Shown here piece by piece: positions 8,679 through 17,273 of a stretch of DNA of 64,000 bases (position 1 is the stretch's first letter; the number at the start of each line of letters is the position of its first letter). Below the pieces are notes generated by a model. It ran no database searches. It saw only the letters and a list, made by a program, of their open reading frames with translations, and had not been told where the DNA came from. The DNA is taken from NCBI RefSeq assembly GCF_034377145.1, contig NZ_CP139708.1:1-64000 (forward strand), in the 5' to 3' direction. Both the position numbers and the translations under genes were made by a program. This stretch comes from Sulfitobacter sp. OXR-159. Lineage in GTDB: Bacteria > Pseudomonadota > Alphaproteobacteria > Rhodobacterales > Rhodobacteraceae.

Positions 8679-9698
8679 TTACTGGCTAGCGTTGGCCATT
8701 TCCTCACGCATCATCTCATAGGCGGCCTGACCGTCTACCCCGGCTTCGTCGAGTTCGGCGATCACCTTGTCGCGCACCTTGGCGGCCATTTCGGCAAAGC
8801 GGGCCTGATCCTCTTCAGAGGCGGTGACGATCTTGTTGTCGCCTGCGGCCTCGGTGGCCTCACGCGCGTCCACGTCGCTCTGATCCCAGACGGCACCCAT
8901 CATGCGGCTCGCCGTCTCGCCAAAAACTTCGCTGTCGAGCTTTTGCTGAACGTCTTCCGGCAGGCCATCAAAGGTCTCTTGGCTCATGATGACCGAGAAG
9001 GAGCCACGGTAAAAACCGCCGGGCATTTCATAGACGTTCTTGGCGACTTCGTTCAGCTTGAAGCTGATCCGCTCGCCCATGTTCATCGCTACCGCGTCAG
9101 CGGCACCGGAATCGAGGGTTTCGTAAACCTTGGGCGCGGGCACCTGAATGCCGACGAGGCCAAGCTCCGCCCCCACATCCGCCGAAACACCGCCACCAAG
9201 ACGGGTTTTCAGCCCTTGGAGGTCTTCCAGCGAGGCGACTTCTTTGTTGGAGTGAATCTGCCCCGGACCGTGGGTCGTCAGCGCGATCACTTTCACGCCG
9301 CGGTGCTCGTCCAACTCGGCCAGCATCGCCTCATGGACGCGCCAATGGGCAACCGATGCGGCTTCGGCATTGCCCTCGTATCCGGGAATTTCCACCAGCT
9401 TGGTGCCGACGAAACGACCGGGCGTGTAGCCATGAAACAGGATCGCGATATCGGCGGCACCGTCCAGCAGCAGGTCCATCTGCGCGGGCGGCGGGGCAAG
9501 GCCGTTTTTCAACTCGGTCTCGATCAGCCCATCGCTGGCTTCCGACATCATGTCGGTCAATTGCGTGAACATGCCAGTGTTGACCGGGTGGCTTGGCGGC
9601 AGCCAAGTGGAAATGGTCAGCGTCTCGGCAGCAAATGCGCCGGTCGCGGTGCAGAGCGCAAGCGCACTCGTCGTGAGAAACTTGGTGAATTTGGTCAT
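8679..9698 (-). CDS. dctP: TRAP transporter substrate-binding protein (DctP family)
   Basis: Periplasmic solute receptor of the first TRAP system, 339 residues. A Sec signal peptide (MTKFTKFLTTSALAL, cleavage near GAFAA-ET) precedes the mature fold starting LTISTWLPPSHPVN. The segment LQGLKTRLGGG carries the arginine position that in this family usually salt-bridges the ligand carboxylate, so an organic acid ligand is expected. First gene of the dctPQM operon; upstream lies a 16-bp operator-like sequence nearly identical to one in the promoter of the divergent Rieske operon. An aromatic or indolic carboxylate is my best guess for the ligand, by context only. Confidence 0.92.
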   Translation of the reverse strand: MTKFTKFLTTSALALCTATGAFAAETLTISTWLPPSHPVNTGMFTQLTDMMSEASDGLIETELKNGLAPPPAQMDLLLDGAADIAILFHGYTPGRFVGTKLVEIPGYEGNAEAASVAHWRVHEAMLAELDEHRGVKVIALTTHGPGQIHSNKEVASLEDLQGLKTRLGGGVSADVGAELGLVGIQVPAPKVYETLDSGAADAVAMNMGERISFKLNEVAKNVYEMPGGFYRGSFSVIMSQETFDGLPEDVQQKLDSEVFGETASRMMGAVWDQSDVDAREATEAAGDNKIVTASEEDQARFAEMAAKVRDKVIAELDEAGVDGQAAYEMMREEMANASQ

Positions 9699-9764
9699 TT
9701 TGGGCTCCTCCCCATACCGTTCGATATGCCTTGGCGGGGTTCTCCCAAACCCGTGTCGCCAAGT

Positions 9765-9780
9765 ATATGCTTTTTCATGT
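9765..9780 (-). promoter_or_regulatory. MarR-type operator upstream of dctP
   Basis: On the minus strand this reads ACATGAAAAAGCATAT. It matches 14 of 16 bases of the perfect inverted repeat ATATGAAAAATCATAT in the Rieske operon promoter (10430-10445). A -10-like TATACT overlaps its end on the minus strand. It lies 67 bases upstream of the dctP start, with the marR gene between the two sites. Confidence 0.7.
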
Positions 9781-9836
9781 ATTCACATTTACAGCACGAT
9801 TGGAACCATTTTTTGCGCGCAGGGCAAGGGCTGCGA

Positions 9837-10331
9837 TCAGCCGCGTTGATCCGCAGTGTCGTCCAAGGCGGCCAGCAAGGATTTCAGCGCTGGTTTCAAT
9901 TGCGCGCCCTCATTGCCCTTGAGCATTTCCATCAAAGCGGCCTCATGACGGCGCGCTTGCGGCACCAGTTCGGCGGCCAGCGCCCGGCCCGCACCGGTCA
10001 GATAGACCCGCACCCGGCGGCCATCGGCGGGGTCACTGCGGCGGATCAGCAGGCCGCGTTCCTCCATTTGGGCGATGATCCGGGTGAGTCGTGATTGCTC
10101 GGCCAGCGCCTGCCGGGCCAGTTGCGTAATCATCGCGCCATCAGTGTCCGACAGACAGGCCAGCACGCGCCATTCCGGCACGCGCAGCCCCGCCTTGCGC
10201 ACCTGCGCGTGGAACTGTGCGCTCGCCACATCGCTGGCCGCCGCCAACAAATAGAGCAGGTAATCGGAGACGAATCCCCCCTCCTGACCCGTGTCTTTGT
10301 CAGAGGTTGCGTCGGTCTTTTGCTGCGTCAC
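9837..10331 (-). CDS. MarR family transcriptional regulator
   Basis: A 164-residue MarR-type winged-helix repressor. The DNA-binding region runs about residues 50-115 (ACLSDTDGAMITQLARQAL, then LTRIIAQMEERGLLIRR and the wing DPADGRRVRVYLT). It lies between the TRAP operon and the divergent Rieske operon, and matching 16-bp operator-like repeats sit in both promoters, so it probably controls import and catabolism together and is relieved by the substrate or an early intermediate. MarR proteins are known regulators of indole-3-acetate (iad) loci in Variovorax; whether this one senses an indole acid is inference. Confidence 0.9.
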   Translation of the reverse strand: MTQQKTDATSDKDTGQEGGFVSDYLLYLLAAASDVASAQFHAQVRKAGLRVPEWRVLACLSDTDGAMITQLARQALAEQSRLTRIIAQMEERGLLIRRSDPADGRRVRVYLTGAGRALAAELVPQARRHEAALMEMLKGNEGAQLKPALKSLLAALDDTADQRG

Positions 10332-10417
10332 ACCTGTTAAGCCTTTGATGAAAAGAGGGCTCCTTGCGCCTCGGCACCTCTAAATGGCGGTCAAATTCGC
10401 GCTTGGCAAGAAAACCC

Positions 10418-10446
10418 TTGACCAAAACTATATGAAAAATCATATT
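10418..10446 (+). promoter_or_regulatory. Promoter with embedded MarR operator for the Rieske operon
   Basis: -35 TTGACC (10418-10423), a 17-base spacer and -10 CATATT (10441-10446). The perfect inverted repeat ATATGA-AAAA-TCATAT (10430-10445) occupies the spacer and most of the -10, so a bound dimer would block polymerase. Confidence 0.75.
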
Positions 10447-10468
10447 GTTTACCACGGGAGGACACCAC

Positions 10469-11419
10469 ATGTCGAAGATCAACGCTATTGTGCGCGAGGT
10501 CACAGCGCTGACCGATCGCATCAGTGAGTTCCAGATCGCTGCCGCAGATGGCAGCGCGTTGCCGCAGTGGGAGGCGGGGGCCCATGTGCTTTTCGATCTG
10601 CCCGACGGCGACACCCGCGCCTATTCTCTAATCTCCTTCGACCCGATCCCCGAAGCCCCCGAAAGCTACCGCATCGCGGTCCAGCGTGAGCCTGAGGGCA
10701 AGGGCGGCTCAACCCATATGCACGGGCTGAAACCGGGGGCAGAGATCACCTGCGCCGCGCCAAAGAACGATTTTGCCCTGACCCCGGACGCGCCTGCTGT
10801 GCTGTTGGCCGGGGGGATTGGCATCACGCCGATGATCTCAATGGCGACGACGCTCAAGGCCGCTGGTCAGGCGTTTGCATTTCACTACTCTGGCCGCAGC
10901 GCGCCGCTCATGGCCTATCGCGATCCCCTTCGCGAGACCTTCGGCAATGCCTTGCATCTGCATTGTGACGACGATGACAGCGCGCTGGACCTTGATGCGG
11001 TGGTTGCCTCTACGAGTGCTGACGCGCACCTCTATGTCTGTGGCCCCAAGGGGCTGATCGACGCGACCAAGGCAAAAGCCGAAGCCGCAGGCATCGCCGC
11101 TGAGCGCATCCATTTCGAACTCTTCGACGCACCCCAAGAGCAGCAGGGCGACAGCGCCTTTGAGGTCGAGTTGGCCTCAAGCGGGGAAATCTTCACCATC
11201 CCGCCCGGCCAATCCATCATCGACGTGCTGGAGGCGGGCGGCGTCGACGTCATGTATGACTGCCAGCGCGGCGACTGCGGCATCTGCCAATGCGATGTGC
11301 TCAGTGGCGCCCCCGATCACCGCGACGTGGTGCTGTCCGAGGCCGAACGCGCGGCAGGCAATGTCATGCAAATCTGCGTTAGCCGCGCCAAGTCACCGCG
11401 CCTTGTACTCGACATCTGA
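10469..11419 (+). CDS. Oxygenase reductase, phthalate dioxygenase reductase/VanB type
   Basis: Class IA reductase that passes electrons from NAD(P)H through FMN to a C-terminal [2Fe-2S] ferredoxin domain, feeding the Rieske oxygenase encoded next. In 316 residues the order is FMN-binding barrel (RAYSLIS, about residue 50), NAD domain (LLAGGIGITPMISM, about 112-125) and plant-type ferredoxin with cysteines C265, C270, C273 and C303. I start at ATG 10469, which has a strong GGGAGGA ribosome-binding site; an upstream in-frame start overlaps the operator region. First gene of the operon, 11 bases ahead of the alpha subunit. Confidence 0.92.
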   Translation: MSKINAIVREVTALTDRISEFQIAAADGSALPQWEAGAHVLFDLPDGDTRAYSLISFDPIPEAPESYRIAVQREPEGKGGSTHMHGLKPGAEITCAAPKNDFALTPDAPAVLLAGGIGITPMISMATTLKAAGQAFAFHYSGRSAPLMAYRDPLRETFGNALHLHCDDDDSALDLDAVVASTSADAHLYVCGPKGLIDATKAKAEAAGIAAERIHFELFDAPQEQQGDSAFEVELASSGEIFTIPPGQSIIDVLEAGGVDVMYDCQRGDCGICQCDVLSGAPDHRDVVLSEAERAAGNVMQICVSRAKSPRLVLDI

Positions 11420-11430
11420 GGGAGGAACTC

Positions 11431-12765
11431 ATGGGACGTTACGACAGCCCGGCGGCACTGGCCGCTCTCGTGCAGCCACATCAGGTGCACCGCGATATCT
11501 ACACCGACGCGGAGGTGTTCCAACAAGAGATGAAGCATCTTTTCGCCAATGCGTGGGTCTTTGTCGGCCATGAAAGTCAGACGCCGAACAAGGGCGATTA
11601 TTTCAGCACCCATATCGGCAACCAACCGGTCATTCAGGTGCGTCATTCCACCGGCGACATCCATGTGCTGCTGAACCGTTGCCCGCATAAGGGCACGAAA
11701 ATCGTCATCGACCGGCAGGGCAACACCGGCAAGTTCTTCCGCTGCCCCTATCATGCATGGAGCTTCAAAACTGACGGCTGCCTTTTGGCGATCCCGCTCA
11801 AAAAAGGCTACCAAGATACCGGGCTGGAAGAGACCGACAGCGGCAAGGGCATGCGCAGCGTTGGCGATGTGAAGAACTACCGCGGCTTCATCTTTGCCCG
11901 GCTCGCGGAAGAGGGCATCAGCTTCGAAGAGTTCTTTGGCGCGAGCCTGACCTCGCTCGACAATATGGTGGACCGTTCCCCCGCCGGACGGCTCGAAGTC
12001 GTCGGCCCGCCGCTGCGTTACATGCATCATTGCAACTGGAAGATGCTGGTCGAAAATCAGACCGACACCTGCCACCCGATGGTAGCCCACGAAAGCTCTG
12101 CCGGGACGGCGGTGAAACTCTACGAGGAAATGGACCTCCCCGAAGGTGCCCCCAAGCCCCCCGCGATGGAGATCATCGCCCCCTTCATGTCTCCTTACGA
12201 ATTCTTCGAAGGCATGGGCATCCGCACTTGGCCCAACGGCCACGGGCACACGGGCGTAAACCATTCAATCCACTCCGATTATTCCGCCATCCCCGGTTAT
12301 TTCGAAGCACTCTGCGAAAGCTATGGAGAGGAAAAAGCCAAGGCGATCCTGGACGAAAACCGCCACAACACGGTCTATTTCCCCAACATCATGATCAAGG
12401 GGCCGATCCAGCAGCTGCGCGTATTCATCCCCCTCGCGGCAGACCGCACGGTAGTGGAAAGCTACATCTACCGCCTTGTCGATGCCCCGGATGAGCTGAC
12501 CGCCCGCACCGCGATGTACAACCGCATGATCAACGCGCCGACCTCCATCGTCGGCCATGACGATTTGGAAATGTACGAACGCGCCCAAGAGGGTCTGATG
12601 GTCGACGGTTTGGAATGGGTGAACATCCAGCGCCTGATCGAAGACGACGAAGATTTTGAAGTGGAAGCGGTCGAAAACGGCACCACCGAACGGCAGATGC
12701 GCAACCAATTCCACGCTTGGGTCAAGTTCATGACCATGGGCCAAACGGCGGAGGCTGCGGAATGA
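11431..12765 (+). CDS. Rieske ring-hydroxylating oxygenase, alpha subunit
   Basis: Catalytic subunit of a two-component Rieske non-heme iron oxygenase, 444 residues. The Rieske cluster ligands are C84-x-H86 and C105-x2-H108. The mononuclear iron site shows D212-x2-H215-x4-H220, with a distal aspartate candidate at D377/D378 (GHDDLEMYE). A strong GGGAGGA site precedes ATG 11431. It is followed directly by a beta subunit and preceded by a VanB-type reductase, so the complete oxygenase system is present. The substrate cannot be read from sequence. The downstream CoA ligase, thiolase-like, DUF35 and isatin-hydrolase-like genes suggest an indole acid such as indole-3-acetate; other aryl carboxylates remain possible. 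Confidence 0.93.
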   Translation: MGRYDSPAALAALVQPHQVHRDIYTDAEVFQQEMKHLFANAWVFVGHESQTPNKGDYFSTHIGNQPVIQVRHSTGDIHVLLNRCPHKGTKIVIDRQGNTGKFFRCPYHAWSFKTDGCLLAIPLKKGYQDTGLEETDSGKGMRSVGDVKNYRGFIFARLAEEGISFEEFFGASLTSLDNMVDRSPAGRLEVVGPPLRYMHHCNWKMLVENQTDTCHPMVAHESSAGTAVKLYEEMDLPEGAPKPPAMEIIAPFMSPYEFFEGMGIRTWPNGHGHTGVNHSIHSDYSAIPGYFEALCESYGEEKAKAILDENRHNTVYFPNIMIKGPIQQLRVFIPLAADRTVVESYIYRLVDAPDELTARTAMYNRMINAPTSIVGHDDLEMYERAQEGLMVDGLEWVNIQRLIEDDEDFEVEAVENGTTERQMRNQFHAWVKFMTMGQTAEAAE

Positions 12766-13241
12766 GCGTGACGCGCGACACCCTAATCGACTTCATCTAT
12801 GACGAAGCGCGCATGTTGGACGAGGGGCGCTATACCGAATGGCTGAACCTATGGCTGGCGGACGGGCATTACTGGATGCCGCTGGACTATCAGCAGACCG
12901 ATCCGATCAACGAAACGTCGTTGATGTATGAGGACATATTCATGCTCAAACTTCGCGTCGAACGGCTCAACGGCGCGCGGACCTTCAGCCAAAAGCCAAA
13001 AAGCCGCTGCCATCATGTGATCCAGCGGCCTTTCGTGGATGAGATGGATATGGAGGCGGGGCGCTTCGTCACGACCACCTTCATGCACTACGTCGAGACG
13101 CGGCTTGATGAGCAGCAACTGCTCGCCGTCACCGCGCGGCATGAGTTGGCCATGGTCGATGGCGCGCTGCGGATTGCCAACAAACGGGTCGATATCGTCA
13201 ATTGCGATGCGGCCTTTCGCAACATTCAGTTGCTGCCATGA
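12762..13241 (+). CDS. Ring-hydroxylating dioxygenase, beta subunit
   Basis: Small NTF2-like subunit of the alpha-beta oxygenase, 159 residues, with structural rather than catalytic roles in this family. It begins at ATG 12762 (MSVTRDTL), overlapping the alpha stop as ATGA; an upstream start would add a glycine-rich tail read from the end of the alpha gene. Family features include ARMLDEGRYTEWLNLW near the N terminus and the conserved RPFVDEM and NKRVDIVNCD segments. Its own stop overlaps the CoA ligase start in the same ATGA fashion. Confidence 0.9.
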   Translation: MSVTRDTLIDFIYDEARMLDEGRYTEWLNLWLADGHYWMPLDYQQTDPINETSLMYEDIFMLKLRVERLNGARTFSQKPKSRCHHVIQRPFVDEMDMEAGRFVTTTFMHYVETRLDEQQLLAVTARHELAMVDGALRIANKRVDIVNCDAAFRNIQLLP

Positions 13242-14863
13242 TCGCGCCAGAGATCGAAACGGTTTGCGCGGCGTTTGAGGACGCCGCCGCGCGGCATCCC
13301 AACCGCGCCTTTCTCAATGTTTTGCCAGAAACGGCGGAAATCTACGGCATCGCGGCGGGAGAGGTGAGCTATGCCGCAGCCGCGCGCGAGGTTGCGGCTT
13401 TGCGTGAAAACATCGCGGCGGCGGGCTACCTTCCCGGCCAGCGGGTCATGCTACTGATGGAGAACCGCCCGGCGTTTTTCCTTTGGTGGCTGGCGCTGAA
13501 CGGTTTGGGTCTGTCGGTCGTGCCGGTGAACCCCGACCTGCGGGCGGCGGAGCTCAGCTATATGATCGACCACGCCGAGCCTGTTTTGGCCGTGGCGCTC
13601 CCTTCACGGGGCGATGATCTGCGCGCGGCGGCGCAGCAAGCGGGGCGCGACATGCCGATGATTGCACCGGAGGATCCCCTGCCCGCACCCGTCACGACCC
13701 AAACCATCGCGGCACGGCAGGGCGGGGCGGAGGAGGCCGAGGCGGCACTCCTCTACACCTCCGGCACCACGGGCCAGCCCAAAGGCTGCATCCTCACCAA
13801 TACCTATTTCCTAGATGCCGGACGCTGGTACGCAGACACCGGCGGGCTCTGCGCCCTGTCGCAAGACGGCGAGCACATGATCACGCCCCTGCCGATCTTC
13901 CACATGAACGCGATGGCCTATTCTTTCATGGCGATGATCGCCGTGGGCGGCTGCCTGACCGCGCTCGACCGCTTCCACCCGCGCAGCTGGTGGGCCTCGG
14001 TCCGCGCCTCGGGGGCGACCTGCCTGCACTACCTGGGTGTCATGCCATCCATGCTGATGGGGGCCGAAGAAAGCGAAGCCGACCGCGACCATGCCGTGCG
14101 CTTCGGCTTCGGCGCAGGGGTGGACCCCAAATTGCATGCCGCCTTCGAGGCGCGTTTTGGCTTTCCGCTGGTCGAGGCTTGGGCCATGACCGAAACCGGC
14201 GCGGGTGCCGTGATCTGCGCCAACCGCGAACCGCGCCGCGTGGGTGAAAGCTGCCTCGGCGCGCCCGAAGGGGGGCTGGAGGTCCGGCTGCTCGACGATG
14301 CCGGGCAAGTGGCCGATCAAGGCGAGCTTCTGGTGCGCCGCGCCGGTGCCGACCCGCGGCGCGGGTTCTTTGCGGGCTACTTCAAGAATGCCGAAGCCAC
14401 GGATGAGGCTTGGACAGATGGTTGGTTTCACACCGGCGACATCGTGCGCCGCGCCCCCGATGGTGCGATGTATTTCGTCGACCGCAAAAAAAACGTGATC
14501 CGCCGCTCGGGCGAAAACATCGCGGCGGTCGAGGTGGAATCGACCCTTATGCGCCACCCCGCCGTGGCCAGTGCCGCCGTGGCCGCCGTGCCTGACGCGG
14601 TGCGGGGGGATGAGGTTTTCGCCTGTATTGTACCGAAGGACGCAGGCGCTGACCCTGCCGTCTTGGCCCGTGAAATCACCGAATGGTGCCTCACCCAGCT
14701 TGCCTATTACAAAGCCCCCGGCTTCATTGCCTTTGTCGAGGCGCTGCCCCTGACCGCCACCCAAAAACTCCAACGAGGGGTGCTGAAAACGCTGGCCGCC
14801 GACCTGCTCGCCGACCCTGCCACGCAAGACCTGCGCAGGCTGAAGAAACGGACAGCGGCATGA
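13238..14863 (+). CDS. AMP-forming acyl/aryl-CoA ligase
   Basis: Adenylate-forming ligase that converts a carboxylic acid to its CoA thioester with ATP. In 541 residues the P-loop YTSGTTGQPKG lies near 173-183, followed by the A5-like core AWAMTETGAG, the hinge WFHTGDIVRR, and the C-terminal FVDRKKNVIRRSGENIAAVE with the catalytic lysine near the end (TATQKLQRGVL). The start at ATG 13238 gives an ATGA overlap with the beta subunit gene. It resembles the CaiC/long-chain group, so the exact acid is uncertain. In this operon it would activate the oxygenated product for carbon-chain cleavage. Confidence 0.9.
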   Translation: MIAPEIETVCAAFEDAAARHPNRAFLNVLPETAEIYGIAAGEVSYAAAAREVAALRENIAAAGYLPGQRVMLLMENRPAFFLWWLALNGLGLSVVPVNPDLRAAELSYMIDHAEPVLAVALPSRGDDLRAAAQQAGRDMPMIAPEDPLPAPVTTQTIAARQGGAEEAEAALLYTSGTTGQPKGCILTNTYFLDAGRWYADTGGLCALSQDGEHMITPLPIFHMNAMAYSFMAMIAVGGCLTALDRFHPRSWWASVRASGATCLHYLGVMPSMLMGAEESEADRDHAVRFGFGAGVDPKLHAAFEARFGFPLVEAWAMTETGAGAVICANREPRRVGESCLGAPEGGLEVRLLDDAGQVADQGELLVRRAGADPRRGFFAGYFKNAEATDEAWTDGWFHTGDIVRRAPDGAMYFVDRKKNVIRRSGENIAAVEVESTLMRHPAVASAAVAAVPDAVRGDEVFACIVPKDAGADPAVLAREITEWCLTQLAYYKAPGFIAFVEALPLTATQKLQRGVLKTLAADLLADPATQDLRRLKKRTAA

Positions 14864-16029
14864 GGCGTCAGGGCTATGACGGTGTGGTGCTCGCGGCACC
14901 CACCTCGGTTCCCTACGCGCGCTACAGCACCGAGACCGCGCACTGGTGGATCGCCCGCGCCCTGCGCGAGATGTTGGGCGAAGCGGGGATCGCGCCGGGA
15001 GAGTTGGACGGATTTTCGGTTTCTAGCTTCTCGCTTGCCCCCGACACGCCGGTCGGGTTGACCCAACATCTTGGGCTTTCCCCGCGCTGGCTCGATACCG
15101 TGCCCACAGGCGGGGCAAGCGGGGTGATCGCGCTGCGCCGTGCGGCGCGGGCGGTGCAAGCGGGCGACGTGGATGTGGTCGCCTGCGTGGCGGGGGACGC
15201 AAACCGGATCGACAGTTTTCGCACCCTGCTCAGCGGCTTTTCGCGCTTTTCGATGGATGCGACCTTTCCCTATGGGTTCGGCGGCCCCAACGCCAGTTTT
15301 GCGCTGCTGATGGACCGCTATATGCAAGAATTCGGCGCCACGCGCGAGGATTTCGGCCATATTGCGGTGTCGCAACGCGCAAATGCGCTGAACTATCCTG
15401 CGGCTTTAATGAAGACTCCGCTAACCTTGGCGCAGTATATCGACGCCCGGATGATCTCAGACCCCATCGCGCTCTTCGACTGCGTCATGCCCTGCGCCGG
15501 GGCCGAGGCATTTTTGGTCATGCGCGAGGACGAGGCCCTGCGCCGCGACCTGCCCTTCGCCCGGATCAGCGGCACGATCGAGCGGCACAACGCCTACCCC
15601 GAAGACCCGATGCAACTGCGCGGCGGTTGGGGTGTGGATATTGGGAAACTCTACGAGCTGGCGGGTCATGGCCCCGAGGGTGTCGACCTGTTGCAGACCT
15701 ATGACGACTACCCGGTGATCTCGATGATGCAGTTCGAAGACCTCGGATTTTGCGCCAAGGGGGAGGGGGCCGCCTTTGCCCGCCAGCGTGATCTCACGAC
15801 CAACGGCGACTTCCCGCATAACACCTCGGGCGGGCAGTTGTCGGTCGGGCAAGCCGGGGCCGCGGGCGGCTATCTGGGACTGGTTGAGGCGATCCGGCAG
15901 GTGACGGGGCAGGCCGAAGGCACGCAGGTGGCGAACGCCCGGCGGGCGCTGGTTTCCGGCTTTGGCATGATCAACTATGACCGGGGCGTCTGTTCGGCGG
16001 CGGCGATCATCGAAGGGGGCGAGGCATGA
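14860..16029 (+). CDS. Thiolase-like protein without the nucleophilic cysteine (SCP2/Ltp2-type)
   Basis: A 389-residue member of the SCP2/lipid-transfer thiolase superfamily. The usual nucleophile context (CASG) reads G85-A-S-G, so the cysteine is absent. The later family signatures are kept: TYDDYPV (Y281, Y284) and HNTSGGQLSVGQAG. Cysteine-less relatives such as Ltp2 work with a DUF35 partner as retro-aldolases that cut beta-hydroxyacyl-CoAs. The next gene begins with a DUF35 domain, so the same complex type is likely. ATG 14860 overlaps the ligase stop (ATGA). A plain beta-ketothiolase is unlikely without the cysteine. Confidence 0.85.
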   Translation: MRRQGYDGVVLAAPTSVPYARYSTETAHWWIARALREMLGEAGIAPGELDGFSVSSFSLAPDTPVGLTQHLGLSPRWLDTVPTGGASGVIALRRAARAVQAGDVDVVACVAGDANRIDSFRTLLSGFSRFSMDATFPYGFGGPNASFALLMDRYMQEFGATREDFGHIAVSQRANALNYPAALMKTPLTLAQYIDARMISDPIALFDCVMPCAGAEAFLVMREDEALRRDLPFARISGTIERHNAYPEDPMQLRGGWGVDIGKLYELAGHGPEGVDLLQTYDDYPVISMMQFEDLGFCAKGEGAAFARQRDLTTNGDFPHNTSGGQLSVGQAGAAGGYLGLVEAIRQVTGQAEGTQVANARRALVSGFGMINYDRGVCSAAAIIEGGEA

Positions 16030-17273
16030 CCGAGCCATTGATGCCGCCGCAAAAGAAGAACCCGCAAAAGCGCAGCACGGTGCCGACCCTGCCGCCTGCC
16101 CAACGCTCGCGCGCGGCGCTTGGGCTGGCGATTGCCGCAGGGCGCGGGCAGTTCGCCCTGCAGCACTGCGCGGATTGCGGCGCGGTGCAATATCCACCGC
16201 GTGATGCCTGCTGCAAATGCCTGTCGGTGGCGCTTGAGTGGCGCGAGAGCGACCCCGCGGGCGAGGTATTGGCCGAAACGACGATCCGGGTCTCGCCCGA
16301 TCCCTATTTCCGCGAACGTCTGCCATGGCGCATTGGCACGGTCCAACTCGCCGCCGGACCGGTTGCGGTGTGCCATCTGCACGGCGATGTCGGGCGCGGC
16401 GATCACGTCCGTCTGGCGCTCAAATTGGACCGGGCAGGGCAGGGGGTCATGGTGGCCCTGCCGCGAGAGGAAAGCGAATTTATGCAAGACGATCCAATGC
16501 TGCGCGCGATGTCGAGCGACCCGAAACACCGGAGGGTGCTGATCACCGATGCCCGCTCCCCCTTGGCTCTGCCGCTGGCCCAAGCGGTTTTGAAAGCTGG
16601 TGCGGCGCAGGTCTTTCTGGGCGAGCCGGAACATTGGCGGCGGTGGGAAGGGCGCGCGGGGTTCGAGGGGATGGAGAACGTCAGCCTCATGCCGCTCGAC
16701 GTGACCGATACCGCCTCGGTCTCGCGCCTTGCGGCAGAGATCGGCGGCAAGGTCGATATCCTCATCAACACGGCACAGTTCATCCGCCCCGGCGGGGTGT
16801 TGGGCAATGATACGATCTTTGCCCGCGAGGGGATGGAGACCAATGTGCTGGGCCTGATGCGACTGGCGCAGGGCTTTGGCCCGGCGATGGCGTCGCGCAC
16901 GGCGGATGGTGTGAATTCGGCAGTGGCGTGGGTGAACATCCTGTCGGCGGGAGCCTTGGCGCCCGAGGCAGGGTTTGGCGGCTTCGATGCCTCGCAGGCA
17001 GCGGCGCGGTCGCTCAGCCAGACGCTGCGGGCGGAATTTGCCGGGTCCGGGCTGCGGGTGATGAATGTCTACACCGGCCCGGTAGACGATGAATGGCACC
17101 AACCCCTGCCACCGCCCAAAGTCACCCCCCGCGCGCTGGCGCGGACGGTGGTGACTGGCCTGATTGACGGCCTCGAAGAGCTCGCCTGCGGGGATGTGGC
17201 CAAGGATGCTCTGGCCCGTTGGCTGGACGATCCGGCACTGATGGAACGTGAGATGCGGGGGAGCGGCGCATGA
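16026..17273 (+). CDS. DUF35 OB-fold/zinc-ribbon protein fused to a degenerate SDR domain
   Basis: A 415-residue fusion. The N-terminal part (about 1-160) is a DUF35 protein with a zinc ribbon, C48-x2-C51 and C62-x2-C65, followed by an OB-fold; such proteins pair with SCP2-type thiolases (BbsA with BbsB, ChsH2 with Ltp2). From about residue 167 an SDR-like Rossmann domain follows. Its catalytic features are lost: the glycine-rich TGxxxGxG reads TDARSPLAL, and YxxxK reads F320-D-A-S-Q324, though a serine near 305 remains. The SDR part is therefore probably structural. The gene overlaps the thiolase-like gene by ATGA, supporting a physical complex. Confidence 0.85.
   Translation: MTEPLMPPQKKNPQKRSTVPTLPPAQRSRAALGLAIAAGRGQFALQHCADCGAVQYPPRDACCKCLSVALEWRESDPAGEVLAETTIRVSPDPYFRERLPWRIGTVQLAAGPVAVCHLHGDVGRGDHVRLALKLDRAGQGVMVALPREESEFMQDDPMLRAMSSDPKHRRVLITDARSPLALPLAQAVLKAGAAQVFLGEPEHWRRWEGRAGFEGMENVSLMPLDVTDTASVSRLAAEIGGKVDILINTAQFIRPGGVLGNDTIFAREGMETNVLGLMRLAQGFGPAMASRTADGVNSAVAWVNILSAGALAPEAGFGGFDASQAAARSLSQTLRAEFAGSGLRVMNVYTGPVDDEWHQPLPPPKVTPRALARTVVTGLIDGLEELACGDVAKDALARWLDDPALMEREMRGSGA

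Noticed and set aside
8457..10094. 545-codon open frame on the plus strand opposite dctQ, dctP and marR
   Set aside because: Antisense to three well-supported genes, histidine- and arginine-rich composition, no family match.
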